In this document: piece after piece, positions 1 to 6,017 of the stretch | How the letters are laid out: every line of letters begins with the position of its first letter | Position numbering within the stretch: the stretch's first letter is position 1 | Source of the DNA: Robiginitomaculum sp. | GTDB lineage: Bacteria > Pseudomonadota > Alphaproteobacteria > Caulobacterales > Maricaulaceae | Direction: 5' to 3' | Assembly: GCA_027071965.1 (NCBI GenBank) | Contig: JALSYJ010000322.1 | Span: forward strand, 1 to 7,047 | DNA length: 7,047 nt | Made by a program: the position numbers and the translations under genes | Notes under the pieces: generated by a model | Told to the model about the DNA's origin: nothing | What the model saw: the letters and a program-made list of their open reading frames with translations, nothing else | Databases searched by the model: none

Positions 1-3000
1 GAGTTGATTTTGTTGAAGAAGAAATGGGCTTTGCCGTCGCTAAACCCGGATAGGCCACCGCGATTATCCTGCGAACGCACGCGCCAAAAATAAACCGTGT
101 TATCCTGTAAGTTTTCATATCCCGAAAGGGTATCCAGCATGACCGTTACTGCGTTACCTTGAACAGGAGTACTCGCTGCGCTCGGAGATAATTGATTCCA
201 ATTTGCGCTATTCAGATATTTCTGATTGATTAACTCACCTGCGACGAGGACCTTATAAATTTCTGGTGAAGCGAAATTCGTATCACTATCAACTTGCAAG
301 TTATAGTTAATCTTGTCATAAATATTGGGATCACTGGAAGCATACCAAATGAGTAAACCTCCCGGGCGTAATTCTTCTCCCAAAACAGGTGAAATTGGAG
401 ACGGGATTGAAGGGGCAAGGTTTTCTCCTGAACTCGGATCGAAAATGGCAAAAACCCCCTCGGATATTGCAAAACCACGATTCCCTGCTTTATCAGTCAT
501 TTCGATCTTCAGCATCCCTTGATGAGTTGGCGGCCCGGGCACCAGCCAATCGTACTGCCTCTGGGAGGATGTAACAGAATCAATGAAGGCAAATGTCTTA
601 CCGCCATCTCGTGACAAGGAAAGGGTGCCACCGGCCAAAGCGACATTATCTGATGCCGCCCAGGCAACCGTATAAATGCTATCTATGGCCAAACCTTCTC
701 CTGGCCTGGGAACAATAATTGCAAGCTTAGGGGCTTCAGTATCGGAAGATTTGACGAATGGCGAATACAATACGCGCCCTCGATCCGCACGGTCCATTTG
801 ATCAAAAATTTGCGCTTCAATTACGGCATCGCTATTGGTTTCCCAATAATTTAATTTTGCGAAAATTTCCGCTGGGCTAACATTCTTGATGGCAAATCGA
901 TTTGGATCGGTCAGGAATCCGATGAATTGATTGCCACCAATACTGTTGTGGCTGCCGCCGCCAAAATCCGGAGAGGCACCATTGTATGCTTCAACACCAG
1001 AACCTCTCGTATACATGATGGAACTATGTTCAATTGCTGGTGACGATCGATCAAAAACCAGTGCGGCAGAATTGTTTCCATAGCCACCGCTTGCCCCAAA
1101 CTTCAAGCTTATAAACTTTAGTTGACTAATATTTGCTCTTTCACCGATGAAGCGAATACCTCCCCAATCACCGCGTACCCCCTTTGATTGGCCATCATTG
1201 TTGGTATCCCCATCCAATGCATCATCTCGGTAAGATGTGAAAATAATCGAATCGGATTCTGTCCCAATAGCAGATAAATTGCCGCGAATATAAAAATCGG
1301 TCCCCGGCCACATTTTGAAGTGAGTCCCTTTAACAATAGACAAAGAAGCACTTTCAGATATCGAAATATCCCCTGAAACAGTATAAGGCAAGGCAGTTTG
1401 ATCAAAAAGAATATCGGTTTGATATGTGCCAGCAAGAATATTGATTCCGTTGGAAGTCGAGTTTTCAATTTCTACAAATTGAAATATTGGATTGCTGCGG
1501 GCATCCACCAGTATGGGTACGCCCAGATTACCATAGCCACCCCCTCCGGCAAAGGTAAGCCTGGTATGGATGAGCTTTGAACCCGTACTGGTCGAGTAAA
1601 AGCGGATGCCACTCCAGTCCCCGGCAACGGCCGTGGTAGAGCCATCATTGTTCGTATCCCCGAGGATGCTGTCATCCCGGTAAGAGGTCAATGTAATGGC
1701 CTGCATTTCTGTACCCGATGCATCAAGAGTTCCTTTGACAAAAAAATCGGACCCGGGCCAGAGTTTAATAGATACTCCTGGTAGAATAGTCAGGGTCGTT
1801 CCTTCCCCAACCGTAAAATCGCCATTCATGGTATAAGGTAAGTCCGTAATATTCAGTCGGGTGTTGGAAAGGTAATTGCCAGGGATGATATTTACGCCAT
1901 TCGAGGTGCAATTATCGAGCTGCATGTTTTGCATGGAAACCTCAGCACGAGGATCGACCTGTAGCGGATTACCAATATTGCCATAGCCGCCACCACCACC
2001 AAAGTATATCTGCCAATATCGAAGCCTCGAGCCAGTCGAGCTGCCTGTAAAACGAATACCGCCAAAATCTCCACTCACGCCTGCTGTTTCTCCATCAGCA
2101 TTCGTATCTCCAAAAATAGAATCATCCCGATAGGAAGTAAAGGTAATGGGCTTGGCAGGTGTGCCTTCAGCAATGAGGGTACCTTCAATGTAGAAATCCG
2201 CTCCGGGCCACATTTTGAAGAGCACCCCGGGATCAATCGTTAATTTTGCGCCATTTCTAATGGCAACATCGCCGCTAATGATCATGGGCAAATCATAATT
2301 CAGAATACGAACATCGCTGGTAAAGGAGCCGGTCTGCAATTGGATCCCATTGATGCGATTATTAAACAACCGGACGGCCTGTATTCCCGGATTGGCTGCA
2401 AGCTCGATATAAATCGGTGCTGGTAGATTGCCGTAGCCACCCTGTGCTGCATAATTCACATCAACATAATCCAGACGCGTCTGTTGGTCATCGATGGTAC
2501 GATAAAATCCAATCCCACCCCAATCACTCGCTACCGCAGCAGAGCCTCCATCGCCATTCGTGTCACCTGCTCGGCTATCATCGCGATAGGACGTAAAAAC
2601 GATGCGATTTGTTGGATTCCCTCGAGCAAGGAGTCCACCTTTAATATAAAAGTCCGAGCCTGGCCACATTTTGAATAACGCACCCGCAGCAATGGTTAAA
2701 ACCGCTCCGGCATTTATTGTTAAATCCCCTGAAACAATATAAGGCAATCCTGTAATGCTCAAACTGATATTGGAAGTATATGTCCCGGCATCGATTTGAA
2801 TGCCATTGATTTTATTCTTCTCAAGAGTAGTATTGGTAACCGTGGGATCAACATAAGCTGAAAGCGCAATGGGAGCACCATTGTTGCCATAGCCCCCCTG
2901 GGCTGCATGGCGTATCACCACATGATTTAATACACACTGGGCTGCCATCGCGCTGCTTTCAAAGCGAATTCCGCCCCACGATCCTGGTAGTGCCTGATCG

Positions 3001-5108
3001 GCGCCTTCAAAAATAATCGGCCGTTCAGCAGTTGCGTTGGCCATCAGGCCGCCTTCCACGAATATATCCGTGTTAGCTTTACCTCGGACCACCACTCCGG
3101 GTTCAATCGTCAAAATGACACCCGGCTTGACGCGTACGTCCCCAATGAGCACAAATGGACTATTGGCCACCCCCCAGGTTGTGTTCGCCGTAATATTGCC
3201 GGCGACTTCTGTGGGGTTGCCATAAACATTGACGAGGGCCTGACCCTTTTGCAACCCAGGCGATGTGGCTTCAATCGTAACCAGACCGGGCACAGTAGTG
3301 GCTTGCAATTGAATGGTTGCCACACCATTAACCGCATTGATGGTGGTATTACCAACCAGCTTCGCTGAATTAGTCCCGGAGGTGATGGCGAAAGTGATAG
3401 GATTGGTGGCGCCTGTATTGAGTTGTCCCTGTGAATCCAGCAGGCGAGCAGTCAGCATAGTTTCTGAATTGGGTAACGCTGGCAAGGCAGAGGCAGCAAG
3501 TTGAAGAGAAACAGTCGTTGCCGGCCCAATGTTTTTCCAGGAGACAAACATCGGATTTTGCCAGCTATTTGCATCACTTTCCGTCTCGATGCGAATGTAG
3601 ATATCTTCTGTTCGGTCATTGCTGCCATAGATTTCGACAAAATCTTGATAAGGCTGGGCAGTCGCTTCTGCAAAGAGGCCGAGTTTGTTAGCGCCATCCT
3701 TACGATAAAGTTCAACCTTTAGCGGTTGAGAAGGATTCGATGCAGGAGCATTCTGCACATCGAACTTGTAGGCACCGGATTGGATAGGCGTCAATTTCAG
3801 CCAATCGACATCGATTTTGACATTATTGCTTTGGCGCGTGGAAAATATGTGGTAGGTTTTGTCGGCTTGTATTTCATAGGCTAGATCATCGGTGTCTGGC
3901 TCGTCGAGGCCTCGAAGAATGGATTTGTAATCATTAGTTTCCCACTTTTTTGCGAAAGGTATCCATGCATGCAACCTGTTCGTCATTAGCGTATCACCAA
4001 CGCTATTTAAATATTGGCGATCTTTGCGAACAGCTCCATCTCCCACAAAGAGCTCAGTGAATCTAAATTTTTCTGATACAATCCAGGTATAATCTACGTT
4101 CCGCGGTAAAGGCATATCAAGATTATCAAATCTAACAACAGTATTGGAATTAAGCCCTTTAATAATATCATTTATGTCGCCGTCACAATTTATATCTTTG
4201 TTTATGAACCATAATTTAAGTGGATTGTTGGGTTTTGTCGACGGAACTGCATTTTCAACTCCTCCAAACAGATATATTCCATTGTCAGGATTGCCAGCAA
4301 AATTCGGACTCCCATTAGAATAGTAATTATAGGTAAGATCTCTCGCAGCTTCTGCTCGTTCGTTAATTCCGAGAAAACCCTTATTTTCAGCACTATTTGC
4401 CCCTGCGTGTGGTGTGCCGATTGTCACGAGTTTCGCGACCCGATGCCCCGTACTTTCTTCGTCCGGGTATGCCCACCATTTGGGGTTGCCGCCTTCATCC
4501 GTGCGCTGCAGATATTCGCGCGCAGCAAGGCCTCCCATAGAATGTGCAACAAGGATCACTTTTTTTGAACCAGACTTCGTGATGACTTGTTTTATCATAC
4601 GACCAAGAGCATAGGCCTGTTTTGTAATAGCAGATTCGTTGCTACTCGATTCACCGGGCAGCAATCCAGGCGAGGATGAATCGTGAATTTTCAGGAGCGC
4701 AGCATCTGCTTTTTCGTTCCAAAAATTATTATAATTGATTGCGAAAATATTTCCTCCATACAAGTCATTTACCCTATTGCCATCCTCGTCATAGATCAGA
4801 AATAAGACATCATCGTCGAAGTTGCCACGCTTATTATCAGGCCCAGCAATATTCGTCATTCCTTTGTAAGCATTGAGAACGACATGATAAATTCCCTGGT
4901 AGTTGGGATATGGATCATTCCATCCAAATTGGTCACGATAAAATTCTATCGTATCTTTCCATGTTTCATCACTGCTATTAATCCCATGCACAAAAATAAT
5001 CGGATACACCGGCTGCTGGGCATGTGCTTCTGAAAAAAATGAAACCATAGCAGCAAACAGGCTAACAAGCAGTGTTAAAAGGCGAGAGTGGCTTATTTTA
5101 CATTGCAT
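1..5108 (-). CDS. Secreted PGAP1-like alpha/beta-hydrolase fused to five beta-helix repeat units and Ig/FN3-like domains (C-terminus outside window)
   Basis: One frame is open from ATG 5108 to the left edge, giving at least 1702 residues. Seen in order: signal peptide 1-30; hydrolase about 31-403 with FVHG (39-42), nucleophile elbow AHSMGG (Ser190), TIGTPHAG (229-236), and GDGAV (356-360) and His380 as candidate Asp/His triad positions; PPC-like beta-sandwich about 404-525; Big_1-like Ig domain about 529-629; five beta-helix units 637-1376 plus an ending to about 1443; Ig-like domain about 1456-1558; FN3-like domain from about 1564, with YFWRVR near its end. The hydrolase motifs match PGAP1-like lipases and esterases, so hydrolysis of a lipid or ester bond outside the cytoplasm is likely; the substrate is unknown. 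The beta-helix and Ig parts suggest a binding or cell-surface stalk. GGAG lies 9 nt before ATG 5108. An in-frame ATG at 5117 abuts the GGAG and is less likely. A secretion-system sorting domain could lie beyond the edge but is not visible. Confidence 0.9.
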   Translation of the reverse strand, partial: MQCKISHSRLLTLLVSLFAAMVSFFSEAHAQQPVYPIIFVHGINSSDETWKDTIEFYRDQFGWNDPYPNYQGIYHVVLNAYKGMTNIAGPDNKRGNFDDDVLFLIYDEDGNRVNDLYGGNIFAINYNNFWNEKADAALLKIHDSSSPGLLPGESSSNESAITKQAYALGRMIKQVITKSGSKKVILVAHSMGGLAAREYLQRTDEGGNPKWWAYPDEESTGHRVAKLVTIGTPHAGANSAENKGFLGINERAEAARDLTYNYYSNGSPNFAGNPDNGIYLFGGVENAVPSTKPNNPLKLWFINKDINCDGDINDIIKGLNSNTVVRFDNLDMPLPRNVDYTWIVSEKFRFTELFVGDGAVRKDRQYLNSVGDTLMTNRLHAWIPFAKKWETNDYKSILRGLDEPDTDDLAYEIQADKTYHIFSTRQSNNVKIDVDWLKLTPIQSGAYKFDVQNAPASNPSQPLKVELYRKDGANKLGLFAEATAQPYQDFVEIYGSNDRTEDIYIRIETESDANSWQNPMFVSWKNIGPATTVSLQLAASALPALPNSETMLTARLLDSQGQLNTGATNPITFAITSGTNSAKLVGNTTINAVNGVATIQLQATTVPGLVTIEATSPGLQKGQALVNVYGNPTEVAGNITANTTWGVANSPFVLIGDVRVKPGVILTIEPGVVVRGKANTDIFVEGGLMANATAERPIIFEGADQALPGSWGGIRFESSAMAAQCVLNHVVIRHAAQGGYGNNGAPIALSAYVDPTVTNTTLEKNKINGIQIDAGTYTSNISLSITGLPYIVSGDLTINAGAVLTIAAGALFKMWPGSDFYIKGGLLARGNPTNRIVFTSYRDDSRAGDTNGDGGSAAVASDWGGIGFYRTIDDQQTRLDYVDVNYAAQGGYGNLPAPIYIELAANPGIQAVRLFNNRINGIQLQTGSFTSDVRILNYDLPMIISGDVAIRNGAKLTIDPGVLFKMWPGADFYIEGTLIAEGTPAKPITFTSYRDDSIFGDTNADGETAGVSGDFGGIRFTGSSTGSRLRYWQIYFGGGGGYGNIGNPLQVDPRAEVSMQNMQLDNCTSNGVNIIPGNYLSNTRLNITDLPYTMNGDFTVGEGTTLTILPGVSIKLWPGSDFFVKGTLDASGTEMQAITLTSYRDDSILGDTNNDGSTTAVAGDWSGIRFYSTSTGSKLIHTRLTFAGGGGYGNLGVPILVDARSNPIFQFVEIENSTSNGINILAGTYQTDILFDQTALPYTVSGDISISESASLSIVKGTHFKMWPGTDFYIRGNLSAIGTESDSIIFTSYRDDALDGDTNNDGQSKGVRGDWGGIRFIGERANISQLKFISLKFGASGGYGNNSAALVFDRSSPAIEHSSIMYTRGSGVEAYNGASPDFGGGSHNSIGGNQFIGFLTDPNRFAIKNVSPAEIFAKLNYWETNSDAVIEAQIFDQMDRADRGRVLYSPFVKSSDTEAPKLAIIVPRPGEGLAIDSIYTVAWAASDNVALAGGTLSLSRDGGKTFAFIDSVTSSQRQYDWLVPGPPTHQGMLKIEMTDKAGNRGFAISEGVFAIFDPSSGENLAPSIPSPISPVLGEELRPGGLLIWYASSDPNIYDKINYNLQVDSDTNFASPEIYKVLVAGELINQKYLNSANWNQLSPSAASTPVQGNAVTVMLDTLSGYENLQDNTVYFWRVRSQDNRGGLSGFSDGKAHFFFNKIN
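981..1430 (-). repeat. Beta-helix repeat unit 5 (residues 1227-1376)
   Basis: A 150-residue unit with VSGD, LSIVKG, FKMWPGTDFYI, FTSYRDD from Phe1290, GDTNNDG, GDWGGIRF with Trp1315, and SGGYGN. The frame then continues into a closing segment (about 1377-1443) with LNYWETNSDAV and RGRVLYSPF, an ending often seen after right-handed beta-helices in secreted proteins. Confidence 0.85.
1431..1880 (-). repeat. Beta-helix repeat unit 4 (residues 1077-1226)
   Basis: A 150-residue unit with NGD, LTILPG, KLWPGSDFFV, LTSYRDD from Leu1140, GDTNNDG, GDWSGIRF with Trp1165 (Ser replaces the first Gly of WGGI), and GGGGYGN. Spacing to the equivalent residue of unit 3 is 150. Confidence 0.85.
1881..2330 (-). 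repeat. Beta-helix repeat unit 3 (residues 927-1076)
   Basis: A 150-residue unit with ISGD, LTIDPG, FKMWPGADFYI, FTSYRDD from Phe990, GDTNADG, and GGGGGYGN. The otherwise conserved Trp of DWGGI is Phe1015 here (GDFGGIRF). Spacing to the equivalent residue of unit 2 is 152. Confidence 0.85.
2331..2786 (-). repeat. Beta-helix repeat unit 2 (residues 775-926)
   Basis: A full unit of 152 residues. Landmarks: VSGD, LTI, FKMWPGSDFYI, then FTSYRDD starting at Phe838, GDTNGDG around 848-854, DWGGI with Trp863, and AAQGGYGN. The distance from Trp711 of unit 1 to Trp863 is 152 residues (456 bp). Confidence 0.85.
2787..3200 (-). repeat. Beta-helix repeat unit 1 (short form, residues 637-774)
   Basis: This first unit shows the shared pattern: strand, IGD (655-657), LTIEPG, a glycine turn, SWGGIRF with Trp711, and GGYGN. 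It is 138 residues long against 150-152 in the others. The missing length is accounted for by the absence of the TSYRDD...GDTNxDG loop, which is replaced by a short EGADQALPG stretch. Gly637 lies 19 residues before its GD pair, exactly as Gly775 does in unit 2, so the phase assignment is firm. Confidence 0.8.
5019..5108 (-). other. Signal peptide of the large hydrolase, predicted cleavage after Ala30
   Basis: The N-terminus has a short basic region (K4, H7, R9), a hydrophobic core from about residue 10 to 25 (LLTLLVSLFAAMVSFF) and an A-H-A motif at 28-30 followed by QQP, which fits signal peptidase I cleavage. There is no lipobox: the only Cys nearby is residue 3. The protein is therefore predicted to be exported by Sec and released or surface-attached through its C-terminus rather than lipid-anchored. 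Confidence 0.85.
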
Positions 5109-5117
5109 GAGAATCAT

Positions 5118-5121
5118 CTCC
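5118..5121 (-). promoter_or_regulatory. Ribosome binding site of the large hydrolase
   Basis: On the minus strand GGAG is followed by nine nucleotides and then ATG at 5108. The alternative in-frame ATG at 5117 directly follows the GGAG and would have no spacing, so this site favours 5108. The two choices differ by three residues and do not affect the signal peptide call. Confidence 0.6.
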
Positions 5122-5186
5122 AGATCAAGGATTATCCCGGGAGAAATCTGACCAGGCAGGTTGATAGATTTTCAACTTGATCACTC

Positions 5187-5209
5187 GGGGAATTGAAATC
5201 ATCTTCCCC
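5187..5209. promoter_or_regulatory. Inverted repeat in the leader of the large hydrolase gene
   Basis: GGGGAA at 5187-5192 pairs perfectly with TTCCCC at 5204-5209 around an 11-nt loop. It lies about 80-100 nt before the start codon. It could be an operator or an mRNA leader hairpin. No T-tract follows on either strand, so an intrinsic terminator is unlikely. A chance 6-bp match cannot be excluded. Confidence 0.25.
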
Positions 5210-5290
5210 AACATATAAAGGAGCTCTAATCCATTTTGAGCTTCTGTTCTGCCACAGATGGAAATGGATAAACAACATTTTCACCGCTAT

Positions 5291-5304
5291 CGTATCCGTC
5301 CGGT
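5291..5304 (+). repeat. Left inverted repeat of the IS66 relic
   Basis: A 14-bp sequence perfectly complementary to 5834-5847. It is 183 bp upstream of the large hydrolase start codon and marks the boundary between that gene's leader and the relic. Confidence 0.8.
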
Positions 5305-5372
5305 GCCCCCCATCTTTCTTCAGCCCTCTCTTTTTTTGTTTTTACCAGTGGGTTTTCGAAAGGTGATTATCT

Positions 5373-5455
5373 ATGTCGCGATACACACCCGTGTCTATCA
5401 GGCGAGCCGTAATGATGGAGCCCATTATGTTCCCTTTTGTTGAGAATCATCTTGT
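5373..5455 (+). pseudogene. Possible truncated 5' end of an IS66 accessory ORF
   Basis: An ATG at 5373 is preceded by AAAGGTG with suitable spacing and begins MSRYTPVSIRRAV. The start resembles small helix-turn-helix transposase proteins that begin with MSRYTPE-like sequence, which would fit the first gene of an IS66 element about 70 bp inside its left end. After some 20-25 residues no similarity is recognisable, and from 5456 transposase-like sequence continues in another frame. Alternatively RRAVMMEPIM is already part of the tnpC remnant. Weak evidence. Confidence 0.2.
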
Positions 5456-5830
5456 CAGCGGACTATCGCAGAAAAGTTCTCTGCAAACAGCACAACCGGC
5501 AGGGCGATCATATGCGCGCTGTAGCGCTGAGACAAGCTGGTGCACTATGTTAACTACTGCAAGTCGAGCTCGATAAAAATTTGGTGGGAACACTATTTGT
5601 CCGGAGGCTCAGGGGGGCAAGAACGATCTTATCACCGGTTCGTACGAGGGTGGGTGAGGCGGGGTAGCGATGCTGTACTCCCTTGCGGCAGAGCCAAACA
5701 GCACAGCATCGAACCCTTCGTCCGGCTCAGAGATGTGCTCGCTCGCATCGCTGACTATCCGCACACAAACCTCGCCCAACTCCTGCCTCTAAACTGGACC
5801 CAAAAAAACGCGGAGAAAAGTAACCTGTAG
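5456..5830 (+). pseudogene. IS66 transposase (tnpC) C-terminal remnant, frameshifted
   Basis: Similarity to the end of the IS66 transposase DDE domain and its C-terminal cap can be followed across frames. From 5456 the frame reads QRTIAEKFSANSTTGRAI, then AL-stop-R-stop-DKLVHYV (TAG 5522, TGA 5528), matching the usual gkAi.Yal.rWdkL pattern. Near 5575-5583 the match moves one frame to ICPEAQGGKNDLITGSYEGG, corresponding to the family's IRPvAlGRKNyLFaGS.egG, with TGA at 5655, then VAMLYSLAAE. Near 5691-5696 it returns to the first frame: KQHSIEPF, RLRDVLARIADYP, LLPLNW, ending at TAG 5828. The last block is characteristic of IS66 TnpC. Three stops and two frame changes make it non-functional, and about three quarters of the protein is absent. 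Confidence 0.8.
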
Positions 5831-5833
5831 TTT

Positions 5834-5847
5834 ACCGGACGGATACG
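5834..5847 (+). repeat. Right inverted repeat of the IS66 relic
   Basis: The partner of 5291-5304, just downstream of the tnpC remnant stop at 5828-5830. Matching outward bases (TAGC on the right, GATAGC in the complement of the left) suggest the original repeat was longer than 14 bp. Confidence 0.8.
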
Positions 5848-6017
5848 TAGCACATTATCACAGACACCGTTTATTCCATTTGCCGATGAACCAAGACAAT
5901 GACCAGCGAAGGCCGTTAGCGAAGCCGGCTGTCCGAATAGAGCCTTACGCTGTTCATGCTGTTACTAAGGCAATCTTAATCTCTTCTCTTTATCACCACA
6001 AGAGATGTCCTGCGGGG
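5848..6017. other. Intergenic region between the IS relic and the lipoprotein gene
   Basis: No coding potential is recognised. It contains an imperfect GC-rich palindromic stretch at about 5904-5931 (CAGC...GCTG ends, two AGCGAAG copies) and a hairpin at 5979-6006 just past the lipoprotein stop codon. Neither has the T-run of a standard intrinsic terminator. Confidence 0.4.
5979..6006 (-). terminator. Weak hairpin after the lipoprotein gene, possible terminator
   Basis: ATCTCTT at 5979-5985 pairs with AAGAGAT at 6000-6006 (7 bp, 14-nt loop); an alternative shorter-loop pairing uses 5985-5990. It starts about 12 nt downstream of the stop codon on the minus strand. The stem is AT-rich and no U-tract follows, so termination is only a possibility suggested by position. 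Confidence 0.2.

Larger units (their letters stand above)
5109..5290. other. Leader and upstream region of the large hydrolase gene
   Basis: No gene is seen. Read on the minus strand it should hold the promoter and 5' leader of the large gene. A GATAAT about 20 nt before the start codon could be a -10 box, but the position is too close to the start for a leader containing the GGAG and no good -35 precedes it, so I do not call a promoter. A short hairpin (GTTGA/TCAAC, 5160-5176) and a stronger one at 5187-5209 are present. The left inverted repeat of the IS relic begins at 5291. Confidence 0.4.
5291..5847 (+). mobile_element. IS66-family relic with intact 14-bp terminal inverted repeats
   Basis: CGTATCCGTCCGGT at 5291-5304 is the exact reverse complement of 5834-5847. 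The right copy lies four bases after the last codon of a tnpC remnant, where an IS right end is expected. The GTA start and the following TCCGGT resemble IS66-family ends as I recall them. The pairing extends outward as GCTA with one extra T on the left. The distance between ends is about 555 bp, whereas complete IS66 elements exceed 2 kb with tnpA, tnpB and tnpC, so most of the inside is missing. The 8 bases on each flank do not form a direct target duplication, and the exact tips are uncertain. Confidence 0.7.

Noticed and set aside
981..3200. CRISPR-like array suggested by regular repeats
   Set aside because: The period is about 450 bp, the repeats are diverged and lie inside one open reading frame as protein modules, so this is not a CRISPR array.
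230..4614. Many 60-116 residue reading frames on both strands within 1-4614
   Set aside because: They overlap the long minus-strand frame in other frames, lack recognisable domains or ribosome binding sites, and are explained by the repeat-rich large gene.
5258..5443. A 61-codon plus-strand reading frame across the left IS end
   Set aside because: It runs through the inverted repeat, has low-complexity Phe/Pro-rich sequence and no similarity I can see.
5284..5854. Target site duplication flanking the IS66 relic
   Set aside because: The 8 bases on the left and right are not direct repeats. They are partly inverted-complementary, which suggests the inverted repeat continues outward instead.
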